Of a stretch of 64,000 bases of DNA, positions 14,594 through 26,900 are shown one piece after another (within the stretch, counting starts at the first letter, position 1; the number at the start of each line of letters is the position of its first letter). This stretch comes from Anastatus disparis (lineage: Eukaryota; Arthropoda; Insecta; Hymenoptera; Eupelmidae), in assembly GCA_017163975.1 (NCBI GenBank), contig JAFFSR010000218.1, positions 8,993,501-9,057,500 of the forward strand, read 5' to 3'. The notes beneath the pieces are model-generated. The model saw nothing but the letters and a program-made list of their open reading frames with translations. It had not been told where the DNA came from and did no database searches. Made by a program: the position numbers and the translations under genes.

Positions 14594-17500
14594 ATGCAAT
14601 TGACGAACGCCAAAAATTCTGCAGAAGAAAATGAAGATAATAATGAAGGTGAGATTCAAGTTCACTTAATTATTTAAGTATTTTACTATTGTGAAACTGA
14701 TGGTGGTTTGTTAATTTTATTAAGAGAAAGTAAAAAGAATAAAAAGCTCTAATAATCATTATTAAATTTTTTTTGTATTTATTCTTTTTTTACATTTTTG
14801 TTTGAACTGCAAAAATTTCACAAGAAGCTTTAGTATTTCTAAAACTTAAAAAAAAATTTTAATTACTAAAAATTAAAAAAAATTACAGATTTTCAATGGG
14901 CATTTGGATTAAACCGTTTAATTCTAGATTTTCTTGGAATCTGGCCTAATGAAGAAAATGAAAAGCATCACTTCTTTAAAGTTTTCTATACTCCATTTAT
15001 GGTATTATTAATGATGACTACTTTAATTTTACCGGAAATATATGCTCTTTCCTACGTATATGATCAATTCCCACTACTGATGGACAATTTAATAGTAAGC
15101 TGCAGTGGTTTTACTGCTGGAATTAAAATTTTTCTTCTTTGGAATAACTGACAAGGTAATTGAATATTAAGTTTGAATATTTGCAAAATTCTTATAATTC
15201 ATGTACTCATAAATATTGACTATCTTTCCATTTTATTTAAAAATTTTCAGTAAAGAAATACATTAGCTTAAAGTATGTATGAAAATTTAACTGAATAATC
15301 ATCATGGTAAATACTACAAGCTAATGGATTTTTTTCTGAAAATTCAGCAATAAAATGGAAAAATAATTAATATTTATGAGTACAAGTATAGTGTCCGTTT
15401 TACATCTTCTTAAAATTCACTGTTTACTTATGGTTGTCCGAAGTAAAATTGAATATTTAATTATAAATTTTTCTAAATAATTTTTACTATTATTACTTCG
15501 TTAAATCGACCAATTTATCATTAACCCTCTAATTCGGCAGAACCATAAATTAAAATCTCATAATCAATAATAAAATCACCTGATATTGTAAATAATCGAT
15601 TACAATAAAATTTTTAAGTTAGGATTAAAACCAGTTATAAAATCTGTAATGAACGATTGGATAAGCACCAAGAGTCCATGGGAATATAAGATTATGGCGA
15701 AACAAGCTCGACGTGGACGGATTTTAACAATCAGTGGCTATTGTGTTGTGCTTTCTGTTTTGATTGGATTCTTCTCAATACCTTTGTTTGGTATAAAAAT
15801 TCGGATAATTAACAACATAACTGACTCAGCTGATGGCAGATATTTTCCTTTACAAACTTATTATCCTTATGAAGCAACAAATTCACCATATTTTGAATTA
15901 ACTTATGCCACACAATTAATAATGGCAATTTTTCAAGGGGTTTCATTTTCAGTGCCTGATAATTTTTTTGGAGTTTTGGTCTTTCATGCCAGTGCCCAAT
16001 GTGAGATTTTAGAAGAAAAAATGTATAAGCTTTTGCCAGAAAATGTCAGCAAGAATATCTTACAGACAAATAATGCGAAGAAATTTGTTTGTACGAAGCT
16101 GAAGAAATTGGTCAATGCGCATATTTATGTTATAAGGTATGACATCAAAACAAAAGTACTGTTATTTAGTAAAAAGATATATCAAAATATTTTAAAAGTT
16201 AGTTTTTAAAAAATGAAATGACAATTTCCGAAAAAAAACTAGAAGCATTTAAAAAACGTTTAACCATTATTAGCACGTGAGCACGGTGAAAATTCCTATC
16301 ACGGACCCACACAGCATGAAAGAATTTCGAAATAATTTCATGAAATATTACAAATAATAATACGTTGAAAAAATTTAAAAAGGACTTAAAAAGATAACCA
16401 TATTCTTTTGAAAAGAATTTATGAAATAATACACAGAAAGATTACAAAGTCTTTACAAAAATAATACCAAGAAGGAAATGAAAGTTAAAATATGAAATAT
16501 TACACGAATCCTTTCTAAAAGGACTTTGAAATGACTTCTTGAAAGGAAACAAGAAATAACTCAGAAATCTTCCGAAGATTCTAGTCATGAAATAATTTAG
16601 AAAGATTTTCGAAATAATTTAAGGTATTCTTTCAACGAATCATTTCAAGATACTTACAAAAAGCTTTTATGTAATAATTCCAAGCAAGGTTTTGGTAATA
16701 TTTCAAGTAATCTTACATGAAATAATTTTAAAACCTTTTTGAAATAATTCATGAAAGAACTTATCATGACGATAAAAGTTATTACATGAATCCTTACTGA
16801 AAGGACTTTGAGAGAACTTCTTGAAAGGAAACAAGAAATAACTCAGAAATCTTCCAAAGATTGTAGTCATGAAATAATTTAGAAAGATTTTTTAAATAAT
16901 CTAAGGTATTCTTCCAACGAATCATTTCAAGATACTTACAAAAAGCTTTTATGTAATAATTCCAAGCAAGGTTTTGGTAATATTTCAAGTAATCTTACAT
17001 GAAATAATTTTAAAACCTTTTGAAATAATTCATGAAAGAACTTATCATGACGATAAAAGTTATTACATGAATCCTTACTGAAAGGACTTTGAGAGAACTT
17101 CTTGAAAGGAAACAAGAAATAACTCAGAAATCTTCCAACGATTAAAATCAGAAAATAATTTAGAAAGATTTTCGGAATGATCTAAGGTATTCTTTCACCG
17201 AATCATTTCAAGATTCATTCAAAAAGCTTTTATGAAATAATTCATGTAATATTTTGGTAAAGTCTTAAGAAATCATACATGAAATAATTTTAAAACCTTT
17301 TTGAAATATTTCATGAAATAACTTATGATGAGAATAAAAGTTATTACATAAATCCTTACTGAAAGGACTTTGAAAGAACTTCTTGAAAGGAAACAAGAAA
17401 TAACTCAGAAATCTTCCAAAGATTCTAGTCATGAAATAATTTAGAAAGATTTTCGAAATAATCTAAGGTATTTTTTCAACGAATCAATTCAAGATAGTTA

Positions 17501-18483
17501 CAAAAAGTTTTTATGTAATAATTCCAAGCAAGGTTTTAGTAATATTTCAAGTAATCTTACATGAAATAATTTTAAAACCTTTTGAAATAATTTATGAAAG
17601 AACTTATCATGACGATAAAAGTTATTACATGAATCCTTACTGAAAGGACTTTAAGAAAACTTCTTGAAAGGAAACAAGAAATAACTCAGAAATCTTCCAA
17701 AGATTCCAGTCATAAAATAATTTAGAAAGATTATCAAAATGATCTAAGGTATTCTTTCAACGAATCATTTCAAGATACTTACAAAAAGCTTTTATGTGAT
17801 AATTCCAAGCAAGGTTTTGGTAATATTTCAAGTAATCTTACATGAAATAATTTTAAAACCTTTTGAAATAATTCATGAAAGAACTTATCATGACGATAAA
17901 AGTTATTACATGAATCCTTACTGAAAGGACTTTGAGAGAACTTCTTGAAAGGAAACAAGAAATAACTCAGAAATCTTCCAACGATTAAAATCAGAAAATA
18001 ATTTAGAAAGATTTTCGGAATGATCTAAGGTATTCTTTCACCGAATCATTTCAAGATTCATTCAAAAAGCTTTCATGAAATAATTCATGCAATATTTTGG
18101 TAAAGTCTCAAGAAATCTTACATGAAATAATTTTGAAATCTTTTTGAAATATTTCATGAAATAACTTATGATAAGAATAAAAGTTATTACATGAATCCTT
18201 ACTGAAAGGACTTTGAAAGGACTTTATGAAAGAAAACGTGAAAGATAACAGAATCATTTAGAAATATTTTCGGGATTAGTTTATAATTTATCCGCTTGAT
18301 GGCGGTATCTCTTACTCTCGCAAGCGGTAAGAGTGCTTCCCGTTTCATATATAAGGAAAATAAGAATCTTAAATGGAAACTATAAATTGTTATGCGTGCG
18401 ATGTCTGTGTTATGATAACTTCGATTTTAACCGCTGTAAAACTATTCGTAATCCTATGAATAATTATATCATCATATATCCGT

Positions 18484-18538
<55 letters not shown>

Positions 18539-21500
18539 TGATTCTAAATTGATTCTTAAATAATACAGGAAAGAATAAAATTTCTAGAACTTTACACGTC
18601 TCTCAACTAAAGATAGATGAAAAGATTAATGCATTATTACTAAAAGAATTCATGGATCCTTACAGAATTCTTTCATTGAAAGGATTCTGTAATAATTCTA
18701 TGTCCGAGGTATATTTCTTTCAGAAATAATACAATGAAATATTTTTAAAATATTTTATATCATTCTTACAGAATACTTTCAATGAAAGATGTATGAAAAG
18801 ATTTAAGAATTATTACCAAAAGAATTCATGGATCCTTACAGAATTCTTTTATTGAAAGGATTCTGTAATAATTCTATGTCCGAGGTATATTCCTTTTAGA
18901 AATAATACAATGAAATATTTTAAAAATATTTCATATTATTCTTACAGAATCCTTTCAATGGAAGATGTATGAAAAGATTTACGAATTATTACCAAAAGAA
19001 TTCATGGATCCTTACAGAATTCTTTCATTGAAAGGATTCTGTAATAATTCTATGTCCGAGGTATATTCCTTTTAGAAATAATACAATGAAATATTTTAAA
19101 AATATTTCATATTATTCTTACAGAATCCTTTCAATGGAAGATGTATGAAAAGATTTACGAATTATTACCAAAAGAATTCATGGATCCTTACAGAAGTCTT
19201 CCATTGAAAGGATTTTGAAATGACTTGTGAATTCTTTATGAAATATTTTTATGTATTATTTTTAAAAGAATAATACCTCGGACATAGAATTATTTCAGAA
19301 TCCTTTCAGTGAAATATTTCTGAAAGATTGTAGTCCTTTTATGAATCCTTTCAGAATCCTTTCAAAGTCCTTTCATGCTGTATGGGGAGAAAATAGATTG
19401 GGAATAATTCCTTGCGCCATCTACAGCTACAATTTCTTGTGCATGCTTTGTGGAAATAAGCCTTGCGTTGAAGCTATAATTCCATAAACAAAGGGACTCA
19501 TTCTCCATAGCTTATGGAATTATTGCTTCAACACAAGGCATATTTCCACATCGCATGCACAAGGAATCATGGCGATAGAGGTTACAAGGAATTACTCTCA
19601 AAAGGAACCATAATCCTTTATTTTTAAAAATTCCGTCAAATAGAATAATTTTTTTTTTTTTGTTAATTTTGTGAAGTGGTCATTTTTAGGCAAAATCTTT
19701 TTTGGTTCGGTTGTGGGCATCCTTGAAAAATTGTTGGTGTCATTGGTAGAAATCCATATTGCATCAAAAAGTAGGAATCAATTCCTACTGAATAAATGTA
19801 CATTACACTCGCCTTCATTGATTCACTTCAATTTGTAATACTATTGAAAAAATTTGAATAAATTTTTGTGATTTTTTTTCAAGCACAGAAAAATTAATTT
19901 GCTAACAGCATAAAGCAGATGCGTTTCTTCGCTTCGATATTTGGTCCTTGAAAAAAAACGTGCTGCTATAATACATAAATGACATTTGTCAGAAAAACCT
20001 CATCTGCTTTCTATCAATAGAAACGCAGGGGTGTCTACAATTAAACTACACTGTTAAAAAATGCATGAAATTTGCTTCCAGTACATGCATTAAATTTTCT
20101 GAAAATACATTAAAATGACGATAAAATGTATTAATTTTCATGCAAATCAGTATTAAATTTCATCTTAATAAATAAAATTTAATGATGATTTGCATGAAAA
20201 TTAATACATTTTATCGTAATTTTAATGTATTTTCAGAAAATTTAATGCATGTACTGGAAGCAAATTTCATGCATTTTTTAACGGTGTATTCCCAAAACCG
20301 AACCCTTTCCCATATCTTTGGGTTATTAGAGAAATAGATCAGACCAGAAAATGTTAAAAACAAAATTTATAAAATATCTTCCTGGCTATTCGATTGTAAT
20401 TTTTAATTGAATCTTAACGATGAGTTTCAAGAATCATTTCTAGATAAAGTTGATTTTTTAAAATTAATTTAGAACTCAAAAAGAGTGAAACATTTATTAC
20501 TCTGAGCTAATAAAAAATTTGACCTTTGAAAATCACAAGCTTTTAAATGTTCTGGGAGAGTAAAGTACATGCAAAATCTGGATTACTAAATAAAAGGTAA
20601 TACTAATGTTATTAAATGGAAAATTTGGATTTGATTTTCTTCTAAACTCCAAAGGTCAAATTTTTTAATATCTCAAGAAGATGTTCTAACGTAAAACTTT
20701 TTGCTCAGTTTAGTTTCGATTCCAAAAGCTTAGGTTTCTATTTGAAAGAGTCGACTTGACTTGATAATTAACAAAGTATATCATCTGAGTCAAATCTAAA
20801 ATTATCATTGAATAGCCAGAAAAAAATATTTAACTTCTGTTATTCATATTTTCCTATGCGTTTATTGTTTTTTGTGCTATTTCGCGAAACTTTTCAAACA
20901 CTTTAGAAAATTTCATTAATTAAAAATTTTTAACACCTTATCAAAACAACATAGCTCAATAGATCTAATCATCTAAAAACATTTTTTATTTCTACCAGAT
21001 TCGTCAAAGCTATAGAAAATTGTTTTAATTTATTGATCCTCGTAGAGGTTGTTTGTTTTTCGATGGTTATTTGCTTCGCAGGATATGCCATAATAAATGT
21101 AAGTAGTAAAAATTAGTAAGTAAACTTTTTGAATAATGGGTTCCAAATTATTTTAAGGGCAGTATTAATTTTGCCACTTTTAGTGCAAATGGAAAAATGA
21201 GAAAAAAACTTTTCAAAACTTAAGTTTTATAAATACAGAGAAATGTCGTGTACATCCCTTGTATAGCGATAACTACTAGTATTTCATACCACGGAAATCA
21301 TACCACCCATTACAAATCAGTTAGAAAAGCCTTCCAATTCATTGAAATGTTCAGAACTTATCTTATTTTAAAATACTGAATTTATAATATTATGTTTCAA
21401 AATCAAAATTCCAATATATTTTTAAATTATTGTTTCTATTTATACACTTTTGGAGTATGAATAGTGACGACGCATAATTTCCGACAACTTTTCTCTTGAC

Positions 21501-22047
21501 TTTTCCATTTGCGAGCAGAGAATCACAATACGTTTATTTTTAACGTTGTTCTTTATTATTTCAGTCGATTGGAAGCAAAGGCCAACAGTTGCCATTCATA
21601 CAAATTATCGTTCTTAGTGGAGCGTTATTCAATGTATTGATTCATATACTAATCTATTGCATCACAAGTGAAATACTTGCAAATCACGTAAACTTTTTTG
21701 TTTTACTTCATAAAATTTAAATATACATTTGTTATATTTTTTTTTACATTTTAGAGCTCTAATTTATTTTATGCTATTTATTATTCCGATTGGTTTTTGC
21801 TACCAAATCATGTTTCACGGGATATAATTCCAGTTATGGTTTGCTCAAAATCGCAGCTAAAACTTACAGCTGGAAAGTTTTTCTGTTTATCTCTTGAACT
21901 TTACCTTAAAGTATGTCAAAATTTATATCACTGTTTTATTGCGGTAATATTAATATTTTGTTTGTGGTATTTGAATATCATGTATATTTTCAGATATTGA
22001 AAACATCATTTGGTTATTGTTCTGTACTTTGGGCTGCTACTAATTGA
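14594..22047 (+). CDS. Odorant receptor OrB, complete seven-exon gene with one in-frame TGA (codon 106)
   Basis: Exons: 14594..14648, 14889..15155, 15623..16136, 20999..21098, 21565..21687, 21755..21910, 21994..22047, totalling 423 codons including the terminal TGA. Reading runs MQLTNAKNSAEENEDNNE then DFQWAFGLNR. At 15149-15151 exon 2 has TGA in LLWNN-stop-Q where OrA, D, E, F and G have CGA (Arg). Every splice site, phase and the rest of the frame is intact, including the full 514-base exon 3 (IRIINNITD, SVPDNFFGVLVFHASAQCEIL) and the C-terminal KLTAGKFFCLSLELYLK. A truncated product would have only 105 residues, covering at most the first two helices. The 4.9-kb third intron holds two satellites and a MITE. 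AATAAA lies at 22080. It may be a recent pseudogene or a readthrough gene. Confidence 0.85.
16430..18240. repeat. 281-base tandem satellite, about 6.5 copies, with a 3-monomer higher-order period
   Basis: The anchor TCCTTACTGAAAGGACTTTG recurs at 16791, 17072, 17353, 17634, 17915 and 18196, exactly 281 bases apart, with a diverged earlier copy at 16509. The variant monomer marked TCTTCCAACGATTAAAATCA occurs at 17131 and 17974, 843 bases (3 x 281) apart. It lies in intron 3 of OrB. Confidence 0.93.
18485..18537. repeat. (TA)n(TG)n microsatellite
   Basis: A TA run followed by an uninterrupted GT run, then ATGTGT, inside intron 3 of OrB. Confidence 0.95.
18590..19215. repeat. 176-base tandem repeat, about 3.5 copies
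   Basis: CATGGATCCTTACAGAA recurs at 18651, 18827, 19003 and 19179, exactly 176 bases apart. Units contain GAAAGGATTC and its complement, a word also present in the 281-base satellite. A partial inverted copy (ACCTCGGACATAGAATTATT) follows at about 19275-19300. Confidence 0.9.
19390..19610. repeat. Long imperfect hairpin closing the satellite block
   Basis: TTGTGCATGC, TGGAAATA, CCTTG and GAATTAT words on the left are repeated inverted on the right (GCATGCACAA, TATTTCCAC, CAAGG) around a centre near 19495. The complement of CAGCATGAAAG (16312) appears as CTTTCATGCTG at 19371. The whole satellite block may therefore lie between inverted ends. Confidence 0.65.
20049..20286. mobile_element. Palindromic mariner-like MITE with TA target duplication
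   Basis: The two halves (about 115 bases each) are almost perfect inverted copies, with ends CACTGTTAAAAAATGCATG and CATGCATTTTTTAACGGTG. TA dinucleotides at 20047-20048 and 20287-20288 flank it. There is no coding capacity. It lies in intron 3 of OrB. Confidence 0.88.
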
Positions 22048-22085
22048 GATAGATTTTTTTACTAAATATGTTGAAAAAGAATAAA

Positions 22086-23529
22086 AATTTAAAAAAAAAT
22101 GTATGCTTTTTACTTGAGACTGAATTTTTTTTAATGTATATATGTTCTTCTAGTAGTTTGCAAGTTGGGCACCCAACTAGAAGCAGTCATAACATTGTTA
22201 GATTTTTCTGGAGTTTCTGAAGCTCTATTATCGAGTAAAATACACTTCAGACAATATTGAACTTTTGCATTTCCATATTGGATATTTACAAATTCCAATT
22301 TGATGTTTCGGAAGATCATCATTGAATTACTAAAAATGATGTTATGTTTCTAATTTCAGTATTTACTATTTAGGATTAATTAATAATTATTCAGATGAAT
22401 TTTGCATTCGTATACTATCAGAAATCGTTTATAATTCATATTACTGCACAAAAAAAATTATGTATTTCTGCGACTCCAATAAATTTGGAAACTATCAAGA
22501 AATAGTATTGTGTTTATATCGTTCTTAAATAAAAAAATTAATAAAAACGGTTGTATTTAATTTCCAATTGAATTCTTAACTAGCCGTCGAGGCGCTACTG
22601 CGGATTGATGTGATTCGCGCGTAGAATCAATGCATTTGTGAATCGCGTACATTATGTACCAAGGTCCGGAAACAGAAGATTCTGGCTCCAGTGATTTTGT
22701 CACCCAAGCAAAGCGAGGTGATTTTTCATTTTGAATAAGGAGTAGTTAGACTTTATACTAACTTTTTTAAGTCTCCACTGATGAAACAAAATTTGATAAA
22801 TTTCCTGAAATTCGTCAAAGAGCTACAATTTTGCACAATGTAAAACCAAAACATCTTAACATTATTATCAATAACCATTATAGAAAAGTTTTTTTTGTTT
22901 AGATTTAAAAAAAATATAGTAAAGTGAGAAAACCTTCAATGAAAATAATGAATTTTTAACTTTTCTTGATAATTACTGAAGTGACCTTAAAATCCAAACG
23001 ATTGTACAAAAACTCTTGTAAATTTAGAGACAATCTTGAATAATTAACCTAAATTTGTTTGTCGAATTCAAAGACAATTTTGCTGACGTATACGCACTCA
23101 TATTTTCAATAAATAACATAATTTTATTTATCAAAACAAACTTCTTTTTGTGGAAAAGCCAATTTCTATAGATGATTTTTCAAATATACCAAGATAGCAA
23201 ATAAAACCACAAATTGATTTAATATACATTTATGAGTTACCCTAGATTTTACTTGGGTATTGTCATATAGTGCAATAAAGTACAAAAACATGAAAAATAA
23301 GAAAAAAATTTGTTATTCATTTTAAAAAAAGTGAGTTTATAATGATGAAATATGATGATATAATTCAATACAAATATGATATATATTAGTCTCTTAATGT
23401 CTAATGAAAGTAATCTAAAAATAAAATTACATAAAATTTTAATTGATTACACACTAAACAAACACCACTACTAGAACACCGAATGCTGCTAACAGAATAT
23501 CAAAGTAGAAAAAATTTTTAAAATTCTAC
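22086..23529. other. OrB-OrC spacer
   Basis: No gene seen. About 22790-23100 is homologous to the flank before OrB (13170-13500). A GC-richer patch at about 22580-22720 is unexplained. Confidence 0.45.
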
Positions 23530-23935
23530 TAATTTACGACAGCTGCCTTCATTTATTCATAGTATGATTGTTAGATAATTGCTGAACACATACGCTTTCC
23601 TCTTTTTTTACTCTTTTAAATTCGATCTTGCACGTTTTACCAAAGGTCAAAAACATCGTCACTGCGTAACAGTTACTCTCATTCATACATAAATAATTAG
23701 TTACACATAATTATCAGATGATTATAGAATTATAAAAGCTTATTCTTTGTATGCTATCATCGCTTATATTAGAGGCTTTATCTTTCAGTTTTGCTTAACC
23801 GTTGCTCTTTCTAGTTATACATATTATCATAGTGTCATATACGGAAAAAGATTATATCCCTATACTGTACAAGTGTGTCAAAAGTAAAATTTTATTAGTT
23901 TTCGTTGGTCCCTCAAATGGTGAATAAATTTTAGA
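23530..23935 (+). promoter_or_regulatory. OR promoter/leader module of OrC, core duplicated
   Basis: A partial core lies at about 23535-23610, then the full module with TATA-like CATAAATA (23688-23695) and the ATG 248 bases downstream. The doubled layout is shared only with OrB. Confidence 0.55.
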
Positions 23936-26900
23936 ATGAGATCGACGAATGCTAAAACTTCAGTAAAAGAAAATAAGGATGACAATGAAGGTAAGGTTTA
24001 AGTTATATTTTTTTTATTTAACGTCACTGTATTTATAGCTATCATTGAGATGCTAATTAGCGATGGAGGTTGTCAGTGTGTTTGTGAACTTCAGCACATG
24101 TAACGTACAGTGGTGCTTGTATCAATTGGCCGAGAGCGGGATTCGAACTCGGAACCTCGAAATTACGAATCCATCGCTCTACCGAATCAGCCATTGACGA
24201 CCTCACTTAATTAAATTATAACTAATATTATAATTATTGAAACATTTTATTATTGTGAAAATGAAAATTATTAATTTTATTGAGAATTTCCTGTATAAAG
24301 ATATTTAGTATGGCTTGAGTATGGTTATAGTATGGCTTGAAAGTATTGCAACAGACACTTCGTCATACCATTGCCGTACTTTATTTATTTTCAAGTGTAG
24401 CAAATTTTCTCCATACTTTATATAAATATGAATGGGAAAAATGAAATTTTTTACTATACTTTTTTAATATAAAGTGTGGGATAAATTTTTTGTTCTTGAA
24501 AATAAATAAAGTATGAGAAAATGTCCTTTACGATACTTATAATAACTATGTTATACTCAAACGATACTAAACATTTTTTTACAGGTCATTATGAATTTGA
24601 TAAAAAAATCATTACCAAACCCTTGAGTTATTGAACCGAAATTCTTTATTTTTCTTAGACGCCGTTGTCAAAAATTAATAACTAAACTAAACGATCACAT
24701 GTGGCATTTTATGTCAAAAATAAAAACTTTTGGCTCAACAATCCAAAGGTTCAATGTTTAATTTTTTTGGCATCTATTCTTTTTCTAACAATGTCATTTG
24801 AACTTTAAAATTTTTACAAAAAGTTATAGTGTATTCTACAAAATTTTAACAAATTTTTCTTAAACAATGAAAAATATTATAGATTTTCAGTATGCATTTG
24901 GATTGAACCGTTTAATTTTGGATTTCATTGGAATCTGGCCTAATGAAAAAAATAAGAAGCATTACATCTTCAAAGTTATTTTCACTCCATCCATGGTAAT
25001 ACTATCGTTGATTACTTTTTTTTTACCGCAAATGTATGCCCTTTCCAAGGTACTCGGCCAATTTACACTAGTTATGGACAACTTAATAGTAAGCACTAGT
25101 ACTTTTACTTCTGCTATTAAAATGTTTATTCTGTGGACTAAGTGACAAGGTAATTGAAATTTTTAAATTTGTAAAATTTTAAAAACAGATATAAAGTATG
25201 TAAGTTTTAAACTAAATTGGATATTTAAATATAAATTAACTTTATTTAATTTTTACTGCATAACTTTTATACTAATGTTTCGATGAATCACCTTATTTAT
25301 TACTGACCTTTTTTGCCAAACCAAGTTTAAAAATTATAGAATTCATTTAAGTCTTTTAACTCAAAATTAAATGATCATAAATAAAAACTTCCAATAATAA
25401 AATTACCTGTATATAAACAATTAATCAAATTTTTAAATTAGGATTAAAATCAGTCATAAAATCTGTAACGGACGATTGGACAAGCCCCAAGAACCTATGG
25501 GAATATAAGATTATGATAAAACAAGCTCGACGTGGACGGTTATTTACAATCTTTAGCTATTTTATCATGCTTACTGTTTTGGTTGGATACATCGCAACAC
25601 CTTTGTCTGGCTTAAGAATTCGGATAATTAATAACACAACTGATACAGCGGATGGCAGATATTTTCCTGTACAAACTTATTATCCTTATGAAGCAACGAT
25701 TTCACCATATTTTGAATTGACTTATGTCACGCAACTAATAATGGCGAGTTTTGTTTCAATTGCATTTTCAGTGCCTGACAATTTTTTTGGAGCCTTAGTC
25801 TCTCATGCCAGTGCCCAATGTGAGATTTTAGAAAAAAAAATGTATAAGTTTTTGCCAGAAAATGTCAGTAAGAGTATCTTACAGGCAAATGATGCAAAGG
25901 AATTTGTTCGTATAAAGCTGAGAGAATTGATTAATACACACATATATATTATCAGGTAAATGATATTAAAACAAAATTATTGTTCGTTACGTAATAAAAA
26001 AATTTATCGAATTGCTTTACAAACTTCAAAGGTTGATATAAAATTAATAATATTGTATATTATATTTTTTACATAAATATTTATTTATTTTTTTAAATTC
26101 TTAACAGAACAAGACCTATAAATACAAAAAATTTTTAACTTAAATTTATCCAAAGAAAAATAAAAAATACAAAAATACAAAAAATAATTGAAAAATACTG
26201 TCTATAGATGCGCGTTGTAGTAAATTCATCATAATCATACACTTAATTCTTCCAATCATACTGAATCATAACATGTTGAAATTTACAAAAAAAGCAAACC
26301 TCGTTCATACACCAATAATATTTTTGATTTGCTATGTTCAGTATTGAGTCTGAAGAAATATCACATTCCTGCTTACATTTATTACAAACCATCGCACAAA
26401 AATGATTCTAAATGCCATTATTTACATTATCTATTTATACCACTCTAACCCCAAAATCATAGGCTTGACGTAATTTTTCGGCTCTAGTGGTTAGTGGTAT
26501 AATATTATATAATAAATAAGTATAATATATACTATGTTATAAAAATAGGACCAAAGTTTTCTTTTGAAAACACTAACTAATAATGAATGCTAAAATTTAG
26601 TCCAATTTTTATAACCCCGTAACTTTAGGAAAATATAATATTTTGATATGCTATAGGTGATATTTCGAAAGGATTTGAGCTCAGCTTTCGTTAAAAAAAG
26701 GCTTAAGCTTCTACTTCTAAGTATTAATGCTAAAGAACTGAGAGCGATAACAAATCTAGAAACCTTTATAGTGACACTCTTTAATTACCTATAACATGGG
26801 AAATATTAAGCATTGGGGTCTAAAAGTTTGTCTTTCTTCATATTTCTCCATCCAGAATAATCTTCCAAAATTTGAGCAAAATCGGTAACTTAAAAGAGAA

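Noticed and set aside
15093..15100. GTAAGC in exon 2 of OrB (and at 25089 in OrC) as an alternative donor removing the TGA
   Set aside because: It is unique to these two genes, but it is phase 0. Joining it to the exon 3 acceptor gives GAT TAA at once, so it would not restore a product.
18333..18563. Coding ORF over the GT microsatellite
   Set aside because: The Cys/Val run is just the translated dinucleotide repeat.
16430..19215. CRISPR-like array
   Set aside because: Units are long, contiguous and without unique spacers, in a eukaryotic intron; they are satellites.
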